The notes: generated by a model from the letters alone, not told the origin. 64,000 bases of DNA from Legionella israelensis (GCF_004571175.1 NZ_CP038273.1:2604001-2668000), one strand, 5' to 3'; counted from the stretch's first letter, positions 46,877 to 60,758 are shown. Numbers and translations are program-made.

Positions 46877-47616
46877 TCAGGTTTTTCTTGTTTTTTCTTT
46901 GCTTTTTTTCGTTTTGTTCTTTCCTCTTTCTTTTCCTGATCTTTTGGTGTTGTTTGAATGGATTTTTCTATTTCAGGTTTGGCTTCTCGTGCTGATGCCG
47001 TTAATTTGGCAAGGACATTGGATTTGAAAATGATTTTGGGTTCCGTTCCATCAATTAGGCGAGTGATGTTGTTTCTATGTTTATAAAGGATAAAAATAGC
47101 GATGAAAAAAAGAGGAGGGAAAGTATTAATGTTGCTTAGCATGAGCATGGAATAAAAAGGAGCTAAGCACATGGATACAATGGAGCCCAATGAGGAATAT
47201 CGGGTGAAATTGGCAACAATGAGCCATGTGGCAATGATAGTTACGCCTAGAATGAAATGTAATGCTAGAAATGCACCTATTGCCGTAGCCACTCCTTTCC
47301 CGCCTCTATATTGAAAAAAGACAGGAAACATGTGCCCTGCAACCGCTGCAAGACAGGTAAATGCAACTGTGGTAGGAGATGCACCAAGCGCTTTGGCCAG
47401 CAAAACGGGAATAACGCCTTTCAAAGCATCAAACAGAAGGACAATAAGTGCATACTTTTTTCCTGCCAACCGCAGTACATTCGTGGCTCCCGGGTTTTTG
47501 GAGCCCTCAAGACGAGGATCGGGAAGAGAGAACATGCGACTGACGATGATTGCCGAACAGAGTGAGCCAAGTAAATAACCCAAAAGAACACTGAAAATAA
47601 ATAGCAGGACTGACAT
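46873..47616 (-). CDS. plsY: Glycerol-3-phosphate acyltransferase PlsY
   Basis: 247 residues with five membrane helices. The family motifs are [12 protein letters not shown] and [11 protein letters not shown]. It acylates glycerol-3-phosphate from acyl-phosphate in the first step of phospholipid synthesis. The C-terminal 50 residues are a lysine/glutamate-rich tail ([14 protein letters not shown]) not present in typical PlsY of about 200 residues. Confidence 0.95.
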   Translation of the reverse strand: MSVLLFIFSVLLGYLLGSLCSAIIVSRMFSLPDPRLEGSKNPGATNVLRLAGKKYALIVLLFDALKGVIPVLLAKALGASPTTVAFTCLAAVAGHMFPVFFQYRGGKGVATAIGAFLALHFILGVTIIATWLIVANFTRYSSLGSIVSMCLAPFYSMLMLSNINTFPPLFFIAIFILYKHRNNITRLIDGTEPKIIFKSNVLAKLTASAREAKPEIEKSIQTTPKDQEKKEERTKRKKAKKKQEKPD

Positions 47617-47695
47617 AATCTACTCCGTTTAAGAATCGTCGTTTTGCCGGAAAAACTACTGTGGTACGTAATGTTGATTAATTATCAAATAATCT

Positions 47696-48850
47696 TTATG
47701 GCTTGTGAAGTTCATCCGGTAAAAAAATCGATTGTAAATCATTTGTATAGCGTCGGCCAAGCGGGGTAACCTGCCAATGTTGAGGAGTTACCTTGATGAG
47801 TTTTTTATTGATGGCTTCAGTTAATTTGCAATGAAATATGGATGAAGATAGCCCAGTTTTCTGAAAAAATAAATCAAAAGGAATGGCTTGCTCAAGACGA
47901 GTGGTGTTTAACATGAATTCAAATAAGAGATTTTCCTCATCAATTTTATCCACGGCAGCAAGAAAGTCTTTCTGTGGATTAAGATAATCTTTAGGCTGGC
48001 GTTGTTTACGGGTTCGAAACACATCCTTTCCAATCGTTAGTTTGCCATGTGCACCAGCTCCGATACCTAAGTAATCGCCAAACAACCAATAATTTAAGTT
48101 ATGCCTGGACCATTGGCGCGCTTGACTGAAAGCAGAGATTTCATATCGTTGAAAACCAGATTGCTCTAATAATGCCAATCCTTGTTCTTCCAGTTGAAAG
48201 CTGTCATCCTCGGAAGGTAGTATGGGTTGTTTCTTATAAAAAACCGTATTGGGTTCGATGGTTAATTGATACCAGGAAAGATGTTCCGGCTTATAAGAGA
48301 GCGCAATTTGTAAATCTTTTAAACCCTCCTCTACGGTTTGCTGAGGTAAACTGTGCATGATATCGAGATTAATATTGTCAAATCCAGCAAGACGGGCTGA
48401 TTCGATGGCAGCGTGAGATTGATGCTCATCATGAATACGGCCCAAGGCTTTTAAGTGAAAAGGATTAAAGCTTTGTATTCCAAGGGATAGTCGATTAATA
48501 CCTGCTTGACGATAATCCCTGAAGCGCTCCTGTTCCACAGTACCGGGATTCGCCTCAAGGGTGATCTCAACAGAAGATGAAAAATTCAGCATCTCTTGTA
48601 GTCGAGAAAATAAATCATGAAAAGCTGTTGCGGAAAACAGGCTGGGTGTACCGCCTCCGATAAAAACGGAAGAGATTTCTTTTGTCACCGGAAATCGTTT
48701 CAGATCATTTTCCAAATCCTGAATTAAGGCTTTTATATAGCTTTCTTCAGGAAGGGTGTCAGGACTTTTATGTGAATTAAAATCACAATAAAGGCATTTG
48801 CGAATACACCAGGGAATGTGTATATATAAGGAAACTGCAGGCATGTTCAT
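47696..48850 (-). CDS. hemW: Radical SAM protein HemW
   Basis: 384 residues. The CxxxCxxC cluster motif is IRKCLYCDFNS, followed by FIGGGTPSLFSA and LEANPGTVE. It is the HemN-like haem chaperone family; the extra HemN N-terminal part is absent. An alternative start two codons in (MPAVSLYIHIPWC) is equally possible. Confidence 0.93.
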   Translation of the reverse strand: MNMPAVSLYIHIPWCIRKCLYCDFNSHKSPDTLPEESYIKALIQDLENDLKRFPVTKEISSVFIGGGTPSLFSATAFHDLFSRLQEMLNFSSSVEITLEANPGTVEQERFRDYRQAGINRLSLGIQSFNPFHLKALGRIHDEHQSHAAIESARLAGFDNINLDIMHSLPQQTVEEGLKDLQIALSYKPEHLSWYQLTIEPNTVFYKKQPILPSEDDSFQLEEQGLALLEQSGFQRYEISAFSQARQWSRHNLNYWLFGDYLGIGAGAHGKLTIGKDVFRTRKQRQPKDYLNPQKDFLAAVDKIDEENLLFEFMLNTTRLEQAIPFDLFFQKTGLSSSIFHCKLTEAINKKLIKVTPQHWQVTPLGRRYTNDLQSIFLPDELHKP

Positions 48851-48941
48851 AAGTTGGGCTTAAGGATTTATCTTAAAAACTGGCTTGTTTTAATCTGCAA
48901 TAGTATCATGGCATCATTTTGTAACCAAATATGGTTGAAGG

Positions 48942-49493
48942 ATGCGAGAGAAACCTTTTTGTTCGAAAAGAACAGTAATTGCAAAAACCCGATTATTTAC
49001 TATCGAAGAAATGCAATTGAAATTTGCTAATGGAGCACATCGTCTATACGAGCGTATTCGCAGCCATGGGCACGGTGCGGTGATGATGGTTGCCATTACG
49101 CCAGGGCAATCCTTGTTGCTGGTCCGTGAGTATGCCGCGGGTACGGATACTTATGAATTGGCTTTTCCCAAAGGACTGGTGGACAGTGGCGAGTCATGTC
49201 TTGACGCAGCTAACAGGGAATTGCAGGAGGAAGTCGGTTTTGCTGCGAAGAAGCTGACCTGGTTAAGATCCATGACTCTTGCGCCAGGATATTTCGGTGC
49301 TCGACTGGATCTGGTGGTTGCACAGCAGTTGTACCCCTCTGTACTGCCAGGGGATGAGCCGGAGTTGCCGGAAGTGGTTGAATGGCCGGTAACAGCAATG
49401 GAAGATTTATTGCTAAGGCCGGACTTTACTGAAGCGCGCAGTATAGCGGCTTTATACTTAATTAAAGATTGGTTGAACAAGAAGGAAAAATAA
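48942..49493 (+). CDS. nudE: Nudix hydrolase NudE
   Basis: 183 residues. The Nudix box is complete: G-x5-E-x7-REL-x-EE-x-G in [17 protein letters not shown] then QEEVGF. NudE splits ADP-ribose-type and NADH-like compounds. The stop is 2 bp before the mdh start, so the genes are probably cotranscribed. Confidence 0.92.
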   Translation: MREKPFCSKRTVIAKTRLFTIEEMQLKFANGAHRLYERIRSHGHGAVMMVAITPGQSLLLVREYAAGTDTYELAFPKGLVDSGESCLDAANRELQEEVGFAAKKLTWLRSMTLAPGYFGARLDLVVAQQLYPSVLPGDEPELPEVVEWPVTAMEDLLLRPDFTEARSIAALYLIKDWLNKKEK

Positions 49494-49495
49494 AA

Positions 49496-50485
49496 ATGAA
49501 TGAACGTGTAAGAGTTGCTGTGACCGGCGCTGCCGGACAGATTGGGTATGCTTTATTGTTCCGTATTGCTTCAGGTCAGATGTTTGGCCCACATACGGAT
49601 GTGGAATTAAATCTGCTGGAACTTGAGGATGCACTGCCGGCACTCAACGGTGTTGCTATGGAGCTTGAAGATTGTGCTTTTCCCTTACTAAAGCGTATTG
49701 TTTGTACTTCCGAATTGAAAACCGCAATGGATGGCATTAACTGGGCCTTACTGGTGGGCTCTGTTCCTCGTAAACAAGGTATGGAACGTGCTGATTTATT
49801 GGAAATTAACGGTGGTATTTTCACCAAGCAGGGTAAAGCCATTAATAACTATGCCAGTGATGATATTCGTGTTTTTGTGGTGGGTAACCCTTGCAATACG
49901 AATTGCCTTATTGCCAAGCATCATGCCAAAGATATCCCGGATGATCGCTTTTTTGCAATGACGACTCTGGATGAATTACGTGCCAGAACTCAGCTGGCTA
50001 AAAAAGCAGACGTTGACATTACAGCCGTCAACCAGATGACGATTTGGGGTAATCATTCCTCAACTCAGTTCCCTGATTTTTATAATGCCAAAATTAATGG
50101 CTATTCAGCCGCAAAAGTCATCGATGATGAGTCTTGGCTAAAAAATGAGTTTGTCTCAAAAGTACAGCAACGGGGCGCTGAGATCATTAAGGCAAGAGGC
50201 TCCTCATCTGCCGCTTCTGCCGCCAACGCAATTATTGTGGGCGTGAATAATTTAATCCATGATACAGCAGATAATGAAAGTTTTTCCATGTGCCTGAGCT
50301 CTGAAGGTGAATATGGGGTGAATGAAGGTTTGATTTTCTCTTATCCTTGCCGCAGAGTTCATTCCGAGTTGCGCGTGGTAGAAGATTTGCCTTTTAATGA
50401 CTATAGCCAGCAAAAATTTAATTCCACATTGGATGAATTACGCAAAGAGCGTGATACTGTCAAGGAATTAGGATTACTTGATTAA
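49496..50485 (+). CDS. mdh: Malate dehydrogenase
   Basis: 329 residues from the ATG at 49496, preceded by AAGGA. The Rossmann loop is [12 protein letters not shown] and the active-site region is [14 protein letters not shown] with [14 protein letters not shown]. It interconverts malate and oxaloacetate with NAD in the TCA cycle. Confidence 0.97.
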   Translation: MNERVRVAVTGAAGQIGYALLFRIASGQMFGPHTDVELNLLELEDALPALNGVAMELEDCAFPLLKRIVCTSELKTAMDGINWALLVGSVPRKQGMERADLLEINGGIFTKQGKAINNYASDDIRVFVVGNPCNTNCLIAKHHAKDIPDDRFFAMTTLDELRARTQLAKKADVDITAVNQMTIWGNHSSTQFPDFYNAKINGYSAAKVIDDESWLKNEFVSKVQQRGAEIIKARGSSSAASAANAIIVGVNNLIHDTADNESFSMCLSSEGEYGVNEGLIFSYPCRRVHSELRVVEDLPFNDYSQQKFNSTLDELRKERDTVKELGLLD

Positions 50486-50492
50486 TCCAATG

Positions 50493-50516
50493 ATCCCGCG
50501 ACTTGCTTCGCGGGAT
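50493..50516. terminator. Hairpin between mdh and sodC
   Basis: ATCCCGCGA (50493-50501) pairs perfectly with TCGCGGGAT (50508-50516). No long T-run follows in either direction; it may serve both convergent genes. Confidence 0.6.
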
Positions 50517-50525
50517 ATAAGCATT

Positions 50526-51029
50526 TCAGGATTTTTTATTATCAGACATTTTAACAACACCACAGGCAATGCGGTCACCGCCACCGCCAAGCTTGGGAGT
50601 ATCACTGTAGTTATCTCCACCGGCATGAATCATGACAGTCAAACCCTTTAAATCCTTTACTTTCAAACGGGGAGCCAGTGTAGGTACATCGGCCTTGTCT
50701 TCTTTATTGACATAAAGAACAGGTAGGTCGCCTAAATGTCCCTTTCCATAGGGGCCTTGGTGAGTATTGGTTTTTTTGGGGTCAAAGTGTCCACCGGCGG
50801 CTTGCCCTTTATCAGCGCAACTGGGATTTTGATGTAAATGTAAGCCATGAAGCCCAGGAGGTAATTGGCTTAAATCAGGCGTAACCAGCAGTCCGTATTT
50901 GGTGTCTTTAAATTGAATATCACCTATGGGTTTGTCATTTCCTGTTTTGTATATCTTTACCGAAATCTCCGCAGCATATATATTGAAGGAAAATATTAAA
51001 GTGGAAAGAAAAATCAAATATTTTTTCAT
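50526..51029 (-). CDS. sodC: Periplasmic Cu/Zn superoxide dismutase
   Basis: 167 residues. A signal peptide (KYLIFLSTLIFSFNIYA) targets the periplasm. Copper/zinc ligands are in GLHGLHLHQNPSC, GGHFDPKKTNTHQGP, and MIHAGGDNYSD; GGGGDRIACGVV closes the disulfide region. It detoxifies superoxide, relevant to a host-associated bacterium. Confidence 0.96.
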   Translation of the reverse strand: MKKYLIFLSTLIFSFNIYAAEISVKIYKTGNDKPIGDIQFKDTKYGLLVTPDLSQLPPGLHGLHLHQNPSCADKGQAAGGHFDPKKTNTHQGPYGKGHLGDLPVLYVNKEDKADVPTLAPRLKVKDLKGLTVMIHAGGDNYSDTPKLGGGGDRIACGVVKMSDNKKS

Positions 51030-51233
51030 GATATGTCCTTATAAAATAATCATCCTTCAAAAAATAACCTAAGAGCAGGTATTTGGCAAATGTCTATTTT
51101 AGATTCTTATGGAATCGCAGAATTTTCTAAAAAACAGGTCATTTTTCTTTGGAAGACAAGTGCACAGAACCTAGCGAAAACCGTGCAGGTTTTGTTAAAA
51201 TATTATTCTTTTTGTGGCTGGGAGTAACATTTC

Positions 51234-52154
51234 GTGACATCTCTAAAAGTTAATTCGGCGTTAGCAGCCACTATTGTGTTGTGGGCTTCGGCTTTTGTAG
51301 GTATTCGTTATGGGCTGACGACCTATTCCCCCGGCTCATTAGCCTTATTGCGGTTTATCGTAGCTTCATTTTCAATGGCTGTTATCTACAGAAGCATGAA
51401 GATAAAAAAATCGGTGCAGTGGATGGATCGTTTGCAATTACTCTTTCTGGGGATGGTCGGCATCGGTCTTTATAATATTTGTTTAAATTACGGTGAAATG
51501 ACGGTGTCAGCGGGCATGGCCAGTTTTATCATTGGTTTAATGCCTGTAATGACGATTATCATGTCAGTTTTTTTCTTAAAAGAACAACAAGGGATGGTGG
51601 TGTGGTTTGGAGTTGCGGTCAGTTTTTTGGGATTGTTTATTATTATTCTTGGTGAACAAACGCAAGTTCAATTATCAGGAGGTGTGTGGATCATTGTGAT
51701 CTCGGCATTTACAGGAGCTGTATATTCATTAATGTCAAGACATTATTTACAGCGCTATCATCCTGTCGCTGTGACTTCCTGGATTATATGGGGAGGCACA
51801 CTGATGCTGATGATGTTTTTTCCTGCATTGGCAGGTGAAATATTGCAGGCTAACTCTCAAGCCACTTTAGCCGTGATTTATATGGGAGTTTTTCCTGCGG
51901 CATTAGCTTATGTTGCATGGAGTTATGTTCTGAATCACCTGCCCGCTTCCAATGCTGCAATGTATCTGTACGGTTTGCCGATAGTTTCTACGTTAATGGG
52001 ATTTATTTTTTTACATGAAATGCCTTCTTTACTCTCCTTTATCGGCGGCTTGATTGCCCTTGCCGGGGCTTTTATCGCGAATCGTTTTCGTTTGTCGCAA
52101 TCTCTAAAGACCAACCATGCAGCCATCGGTAATATAAGCTCTGCCAAGGTATAA
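51234..52154 (+). CDS. EamA/DMT-family transporter
   Basis: 306 residues, about ten membrane helices in two EamA repeats (WASAFVGIRYGLTTYSPGSLALLRF; GAVYSLMSRHYLQRYHPVAV). It starts at a GTG preceded by GGGAG. Substrate unknown, probably a metabolite exporter. The 3' end overlaps the convergent paralogue by 83 bp. Confidence 0.88.
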   Translation: MTSLKVNSALAATIVLWASAFVGIRYGLTTYSPGSLALLRFIVASFSMAVIYRSMKIKKSVQWMDRLQLLFLGMVGIGLYNICLNYGEMTVSAGMASFIIGLMPVMTIIMSVFFLKEQQGMVVWFGVAVSFLGLFIIILGEQTQVQLSGGVWIIVISAFTGAVYSLMSRHYLQRYHPVAVTSWIIWGGTLMLMMFFPALAGEILQANSQATLAVIYMGVFPAALAYVAWSYVLNHLPASNAAMYLYGLPIVSTLMGFIFLHEMPSLLSFIGGLIALAGAFIANRFRLSQSLKTNHAAIGNISSAKV

Positions 52155-52992
52155 TACCGATAATCCCTCCTGCAGTTACCAAAAGGCAGGCAATAATAAG
52201 TTCGATGGTGGGTTCAGCCATGCCAAAAAATATCAGAAAACCGATGGAAAGTATTGGATTGCCATAAGATAAAATACTTAATAATTTGAAATCGCCACGT
52301 TTGATGCCAAAATCCCAAAAGAAATAGGCTAGACATTGAGTGGTCATTCCCATCATAATGAGAATAATCCATTGGCTTCCTGTAGGGAGATAATGAGGCT
52401 CAAAGTAAAAGTGGATGATTAATGAGCAGAGGGCACCAACGCCACAATACATCCCGATCATCTCAACAGGGCTTTTTCCATAGCGGCGGGCCACCAGTGT
52501 ATAAACAGACCAGACAATGGCGTCAAGAAAAGCTAGAATATAACCAAATAGATACTGGCTATCAAATCCCTGGCCATTTTTGTTGATAAGTACGAAAACA
52601 CCAGCAAACCCCATAGACGCGGCTATAATATGGCGTAAGCTAAGTTTTTCATCGGGCAATAAGCCTGTAAATAAAATAACAATCACCGGCCAGAGATAAT
52701 TGATTAAATCTGCTTGTGCAGCAGGAGCATGTTTAAAAGCGGCAAGGTAAAGAAGATCATTGCCGTAAATGCCCAGAAAACCAATAAGCCATAAAAGCCA
52801 AGGTTGTTTTAGTTTTGACCATTGTTTGAGAAGAGTAAGTCGGGTAGCGGAAAACAGAAAGCTGACAGTAAATACAATGGTTAAAGTTTCAAAGACAGGA
52901 ATGTTTTTAATGCGAACGGCAAAAGGAGCAGCAAGGGCCCAGAAAACCAGTGCAGTATATCCTATCCAGGTAGGATACTTCTTGATTTGCAT
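52072..52992 (-). CDS. EamA/DMT-family transporter, aromatic amino acid exporter-like
   Basis: 306 residues, ten membrane helices (ALVFWALAAPFAVRIKN; DAIVWSVYTLVARRYGKSP). A second DMT exporter, convergent with and distantly related to the one at 51234. Substrate not determinable from sequence. Confidence 0.87.
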   Translation of the reverse strand: MQIKKYPTWIGYTALVFWALAAPFAVRIKNIPVFETLTIVFTVSFLFSATRLTLLKQWSKLKQPWLLWLIGFLGIYGNDLLYLAAFKHAPAAQADLINYLWPVIVILFTGLLPDEKLSLRHIIAASMGFAGVFVLINKNGQGFDSQYLFGYILAFLDAIVWSVYTLVARRYGKSPVEMIGMYCGVGALCSLIIHFYFEPHYLPTGSQWIILIMMGMTTQCLAYFFWDFGIKRGDFKLLSILSYGNPILSIGFLIFFGMAEPTIELIIACLLVTAGGIIGIIPWQSLYYRWLHGWSLEIATNENDSR

Positions 52993-53103
52993 GGTATTGC
53001 GTTAAGTTGAGTGTGTTCCTGATTATGGTAGCAATCTTGAATAATATAAGCAAATTTCGCAAAATGATGGGATGCAGTTATACTGTTTATTTATTTTTGA
53101 TGA

Positions 53104-56057
<2,954 letters not shown>

Positions 56058-56084
56058 GCCCGATCTATATTATTTTCTCATGAG

Positions 56085-58049
56085 TTATTTTTCAGGATTG
56101 ATTTGCAGGCAAATGATTTTTTTATAAAGCAATCGCTGCAATAGTGGCAAATTAGAGAGTAACTGTTGTGAGGCCTTTGAATGGTCGCCTTCTTTTAAAG
56201 CAAGAAAGATATTAATCTCATCTTCATCATCAAGGGTTTTGTTTAAAAAAGAGCGCTTATATTTTAATTTCAGCAAATGTTCTTCTTTTTCTGTATCTTC
56301 AATAAGCTCGGATAAGGATAAGGTTAAGCCGCTTTGCAGTTCGTTGCTCGTTATTTTTTGCAAGGTTAATGACTCTCCATTCCAGTAGCATCTTTGGCAG
56401 TGATTAACGCTTGCCAGAATACGCGCCTGCTGTTTGTCGATTTGGTAGAGGTTTTGAACGGAATCATCAATGACCAGTGTTCGGTAATCAGAATTAAAAT
56501 TCAGTATGTGCTTAAGTAAGCTGGATAAATAATCAGCGAGAGGTTTTAATTCTTCAAAAACAGGTGGCGTGATTTGATAGGAACTATATAGAATTAATCC
56601 GTTGTGGACATAGCAGGCTTCTTTTAACAATGCTGGATGATTCAGACAAAAATGAAAATGTTGCTCTGTGGCTTTGGGTTCAGGAATACCGGCTTTATCG
56701 AGTAAATTATCGATTTTATGATGAAAGAATCGGACGACATCGCTCAACAATAAAGGATGATTTAATTCAGTGGTTTTTTCCTGGCATAAAATTAATTTAG
56801 GCCGCCAGGCCAGCGCGTAGGGATTTTCTGCTACTAACCAGTGTAAAGCTGCATTTATCCAGAATAGCAATGCTGCTTTAAAGTCCCCCGCCGCTTCATG
56901 AAGGCTTCCAAGATTCATGTTGTAATATATGTGATCCGAAGTCGTATACCCCCCTTGAGAGATGATTTTATAGGCTTTCTCGTAATAGCTGAGAGATAAA
57001 GGGTATTCATGAGCTTTTTTATGTAAACGGGCAATATTGATAAAATTAACGTATTTTAACCCTATTGAATCAAGCTGATGATCTTGGGCAAATTGTTCAA
57101 TTTTCTTCTCCAGCCGATAGGCGAGATCTGCTTTTTGTTGAAACACGCTATATAAAGCAAAAATATTCAATTGATATAAAGAAAACTCGTCGGCTAAGGG
57201 TAAATGCTCATTAATGCCAGCCTTTTCAAAATAAATTTCAGCGATGTCCAAATGCCGTGTTAAAGTGGCTGCATAGGCTTTGAGATAATAAAGATATTTT
57301 GTCGAATCAGCATCTACACCAGAAAAAAACGGTGGATAGGGTTCTAATGCCAGCTTTTCGTATTGATGAGAATGAAAACGAATAAGCTGTAAATGTAACA
57401 ATAACATGTCAGCATCTTGTATGTTTTCGCAAGAAGAACGTGCCTCTTCCAAAAGATGGGTTCCTATCTCGTAGGCTCCGGTTTTTAATAATGTCCACGC
57501 ATAACCGATTAACAGATTGATATTTAAAGCTGAATCAAATTTAAAACCTTTTGATGCCAAAACTGCCTGTTGATGAGGCCTTAGTTCTTTTAGTTGAGCC
57601 TGATGAAATGCCTGGATGGTATTGGACTTTGCAAAATGAATATCCACTGAGTTTTTTGCAGTAAAGAGTTGAGTTAATTGTTCTCGACATGGATTTTCAT
57701 CTTCCGCGATATAAAAAAATAAAGTCAATTGCGGTAATTCTTCGGCCAACAATAAAAGCGAGTAAAGGTTATCAGAGCTTAGCCTGCGTTCATCAAGATA
57801 AATATGGATGCAAAGCGTTTTAGATAAATAAGGAGATAAATATTTGATTAATTGCTGAGCTCTTATAGGGACAATATTTCCCAATGATTCAAGATTAATC
57901 CATTCATTGGGAGAGTTTAATTCCCCGAAGGGGGTAAAAGCCAATCGACTAACATCCAGATAGGCTTTTTTATCTGTCTGGAAGGCTAAATCAAGCAGTA
58001 ATTGAAAAGGACATAACAAGGAGTAGCTTAAATTGGTATATAATGACAT
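56085..58049 (-). CDS. Large TPR-containing protein of unknown function
   Basis: 654 residues without signal peptide or membrane helix. The middle (about 170-420) consists of TPR-like helical repeats (LLIGYAWTLLKTGAYEIGTHLLEEA; YYNMNLGSLHEAAGDFKAALLFWINAA). The N- and C-terminal parts have no match I recognise. A cysteine pair (HCQRCYW) is seen near 570. It could be a scaffold or a Legionella-specific protein. Confidence 0.7.
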   Translation of the reverse strand: MSLYTNLSYSLLCPFQLLLDLAFQTDKKAYLDVSRLAFTPFGELNSPNEWINLESLGNIVPIRAQQLIKYLSPYLSKTLCIHIYLDERRLSSDNLYSLLLLAEELPQLTLFFYIAEDENPCREQLTQLFTAKNSVDIHFAKSNTIQAFHQAQLKELRPHQQAVLASKGFKFDSALNINLLIGYAWTLLKTGAYEIGTHLLEEARSSCENIQDADMLLLHLQLIRFHSHQYEKLALEPYPPFFSGVDADSTKYLYYLKAYAATLTRHLDIAEIYFEKAGINEHLPLADEFSLYQLNIFALYSVFQQKADLAYRLEKKIEQFAQDHQLDSIGLKYVNFINIARLHKKAHEYPLSLSYYEKAYKIISQGGYTTSDHIYYNMNLGSLHEAAGDFKAALLFWINAALHWLVAENPYALAWRPKLILCQEKTTELNHPLLLSDVVRFFHHKIDNLLDKAGIPEPKATEQHFHFCLNHPALLKEACYVHNGLILYSSYQITPPVFEELKPLADYLSSLLKHILNFNSDYRTLVIDDSVQNLYQIDKQQARILASVNHCQRCYWNGESLTLQKITSNELQSGLTLSLSELIEDTEKEEHLLKLKYKRSFLNKTLDDEDEINIFLALKEGDHSKASQQLLSNLPLLQRLLYKKIICLQINPEK

Positions 58050-58203
58050 AAATCACTCACAGTTCACCAGGCAGGATATCTGTTTTAACTCTAAAAACGG
58101 TGCTTAACCGTTTAGATGATTTCAGATTAGCCTTCACACAAAAATGTATATTTTTTATCAGTAGATTGTTTAACCGCGGGCCGATGGGGCCCACGATTTG
58201 CAA
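58050..58203. other. Intergenic with GC-rich hairpin
   Basis: A GGGCC-type palindrome near 58180-58195 (GCGGGCCGATGGGGCCCACG) could terminate the outer-membrane protein transcript. No gene. Confidence 0.4.
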
Positions 58204-58878
58204 TTAAACATTCATTGCATAGTTAACACCAAGAGAAAGCACTAAGTCTCCATGACTGTGCGAGTCATTGACAGGAATTTGATATTCAGCGTTAAATTTA
58301 ACATTGAAGTTATTGGCAAATCGCTGCATTACAAAAGCCTCAACGATAGGATCAATTCTTGTACTTTCACCGGCTAAAGAATGAGATCTTTCTGTACCTG
58401 GCTCTGCACGTGGACCTTCAAGGTATTCTCCATCATTGTTGTTAGTAATGACGGCACCGGCACCAATACCAAAAGAGGTATTATTAATATCGCCGAATAC
58501 TCTGTCTGCACTGAAAACCAAGCGTACAGGAGAAAGGCTGACAGAGGTATCATGCCGGCGATTTCTTTCGGTTTCTGTGCCATACATGCTTAAGCGGGAG
58601 TTCAATAGCCAGTTGGGAACGTAGTAGGAGAGTCCGATGTATCCGCCATAGAAGTTTTCCGGGTAAAAATCGCTAGGGTCTATCGGGAATCCAAAGGGGA
58701 AAAAAGCGGTACGGGACTCTGGAGGAACAACACGATCCTTATAAAAAGTATGCAGATAACTAAATCCACCTTCAATCATCAGTTGATGATGATCAATGAC
58801 TGCAGGTCCCATGGTTCCTGCATAAGATACGGCAGAACTGGCAGCGAGAACGATCGCAGTTAAGCAATTTTTTTTCAT
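58204..58878 (-). CDS. Outer-membrane beta-barrel protein
   Basis: 224 residues with a signal peptide (MKKNCLTAIVLAASSAVSYA). Alternating hydrophobic strands (YGGYIGLSYYVPNWLLNSRLSMYG, VRLVFSADRVFGD) and an aromatic C-terminus (GVNYAMNV) suggest an eight-strand barrel of the kind common in Legionella. Role unknown. Confidence 0.75.
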   Translation of the reverse strand: MKKNCLTAIVLAASSAVSYAGTMGPAVIDHHQLMIEGGFSYLHTFYKDRVVPPESRTAFFPFGFPIDPSDFYPENFYGGYIGLSYYVPNWLLNSRLSMYGTETERNRRHDTSVSLSPVRLVFSADRVFGDINNTSFGIGAGAVITNNNDGEYLEGPRAEPGTERSHSLAGESTRIDPIVEAFVMQRFANNFNVKFNAEYQIPVNDSHSHGDLVLSLGVNYAMNV

Positions 58879-59231
58879 TAGTATGGCCTCTCTTTGGGTT
58901 TGAAACTTTTAAATCAAAGAGGATGATACTTTCAAAAATACATCTGGAAATTAACCATCCTTATTAATTTAAATCAGACAATCGTACATCTTGTACTTCG
59001 CCATTCTATACTCGTTGTAATTTAATTTGCAACATTCCATAGTAAGATTTTATATTGATCAGGACTTACGAAAAACGCCAATCGCTTCGTTATAAAAAGT
59101 TTTCAATTAGATTATTTATTCAGCTAATAGCCATAAAAACTTTCTCATTGAGCTTTTTGCGCTCGAACCTGCGTTGGCTGGAAAAGATAGAAATAGAAAA
59201 ATTAAAGATCCTGTGATCCTTTGGAGTTCTC
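58879..59231. other. Intergenic, no content recognised
   Basis: About 350 bp. It separates the divergent outer-membrane protein gene and the transporter and must hold both promoters. No repeat, ORF or RNA motif seen. Confidence 0.5.
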
Positions 59232-60605
59232 ATGCGGCAATTATTGCAACGGGTAAAAACATTATCGGTTTTTGCTTTGCCTATCAGCATCACCGGTGTT
59301 GTCAATATCCTCACCAATTTTATAGCCATGGTTTTCATTGCCGGACTTGGTATGGAACAAGTGGCGGCCGCTACATTGGCCACATCGACTTATATAACTA
59401 TCTTTGTCACGGCTACGAGTGTTTTGTACTCCATCAGTATACTTATTGGTTATTCTTTCGTTGATGCGCAGGAAAAAGCAGCGGAAGAAATAGGAGAGTT
59501 ATTCAGAAGTAGTCTTTGGGTGTCTTTATTTCTTGCTATACCAACCAGTTTGCTCTTGTGGTTTGGTAGTGATTTATTGTTATTTTTCGGCCAGAAAAAA
59601 AGTTTGGCTCAGCTGACCACCGTTTATTTTCATTTTGCGGCTTTCTCTGTATTGCCTTCACTTATTGCCATGTCCATTGCTCAATTTTATATTGGCATTG
59701 GAAGGCCTCGTTTTGGATTGTTTTCTTCCTTGTTGCGTTTACCTTTCGCTGTATTTTTTTCCTATGCGTTTATTCGAGGACATTTTGGATTTCCTAAACT
59801 GGATATAGGTGGTATGACATGTGCCAATCTTATCGTGCAAATACTTTATTGCATCAGTATTCTCATTTTCATGCGTTTTAGTACGAAACTGCAGCAATAT
59901 CAATTGTTCAGTCATGGTCTAAGGTTTAACAGGAAAGTCATTCAGAACATTCTGTTCATAGGTGTTCCTATAGGAATACAGTTTGGCGGTGAGCTGCTCG
60001 TTATGACCATCATGACGTATTTAATGAGCTATTTTGGAACAGTACCACTGGCAGCTTCTCAGGTGGTTTCCCAGTTTGGTCTGGTGTCTATCATGATGAT
60101 ATTGGGCATTACCCAGGCAGGATCTGTTTTGGTTAGCGGCGCTCATCGCCAGAATAATACAGGTTTAATTAAACAGTATTCGCAGGCGACACAAATTATT
60201 ATTTTGTTCTTTTTTCTATTTGTATCCTGGTTATTTTATTTTTTTCACGATGTGTTTTTAAACTTATTTTTTGATGTTTCACTTCCGGAAAATCAACTAT
60301 TTAAACATTATACTTTGGTGTTTTTCGTGATCATGCTGTTGACTATGTATTTCGATGCCATAAGAAATGCTTTTAGTGCCGTTTTAAGGGGGATGCATGA
60401 TTCAAAAACACCCATGCATATTGGCTTAATTTGTTTATGGCTTGTTTCTTTACCTTGCGCCTATTTTGTTGCTTTTGTGCTTAAATTTGGCGCAGTGGGT
60501 TTGCAGGCAGGTTTTATAAGTGGTTTTTTACTGGCAAACTTTCTGTTATTGTATCGAATAAATCGGAAAATTCCGAAAAATAATTTTGACTCAAGCGAAA
60601 GGTAA
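59232..60605 (+). CDS. MATE-family efflux transporter, likely exporter of the azole peptide
   Basis: 457 residues, twelve membrane helices in two halves (VFALPISITGVVNILTNFIAMVF; ILFIGVPIGIQFGGELLVM). A GGAG ribosome site precedes the ATG at 59232. It is 150 bp upstream of the modified-peptide precursor and in the same direction, so it probably exports the product or gives self-protection; most related clusters use ABC exporters. Confidence 0.85.
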   Translation: MRQLLQRVKTLSVFALPISITGVVNILTNFIAMVFIAGLGMEQVAAATLATSTYITIFVTATSVLYSISILIGYSFVDAQEKAAEEIGELFRSSLWVSLFLAIPTSLLLWFGSDLLLFFGQKKSLAQLTTVYFHFAAFSVLPSLIAMSIAQFYIGIGRPRFGLFSSLLRLPFAVFFSYAFIRGHFGFPKLDIGGMTCANLIVQILYCISILIFMRFSTKLQQYQLFSHGLRFNRKVIQNILFIGVPIGIQFGGELLVMTIMTYLMSYFGTVPLAASQVVSQFGLVSIMMILGITQAGSVLVSGAHRQNNTGLIKQYSQATQIIILFFFLFVSWLFYFFHDVFLNLFFDVSLPENQLFKHYTLVFFVIMLLTMYFDAIRNAFSAVLRGMHDSKTPMHIGLICLWLVSLPCAYFVAFVLKFGAVGLQAGFISGFLLANFLLLYRINRKIPKNNFDSSER

Positions 60606-60626
60606 ACAAATTGGTAGGTTAGGATC

Positions 60627-60715
60627 TGTTGACATTTCGTTTTTATGAACTCGCTCAAATGTTTACGTGCTGCGGATAAGCCGAGGTATTAGGGACTATA
60701 GAGCAAATGTCAACA
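60627..60715. repeat. 89-bp segment bounded by an inverted repeat
   Basis: TGTTGACATTT (60627-60637) and AAATGTCAACA (60705-60715) are perfect 11-bp complements flanking AT-rich DNA between the exporter and the precursor. It could be a small non-autonomous element or a regulatory structure. TTGACA could also serve as a -35 box. Confidence 0.6.
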
Positions 60716-60758
60716 CGCTCTAATAAAGTTTTTTTTTAATTTATGATAAGGAGGTTGT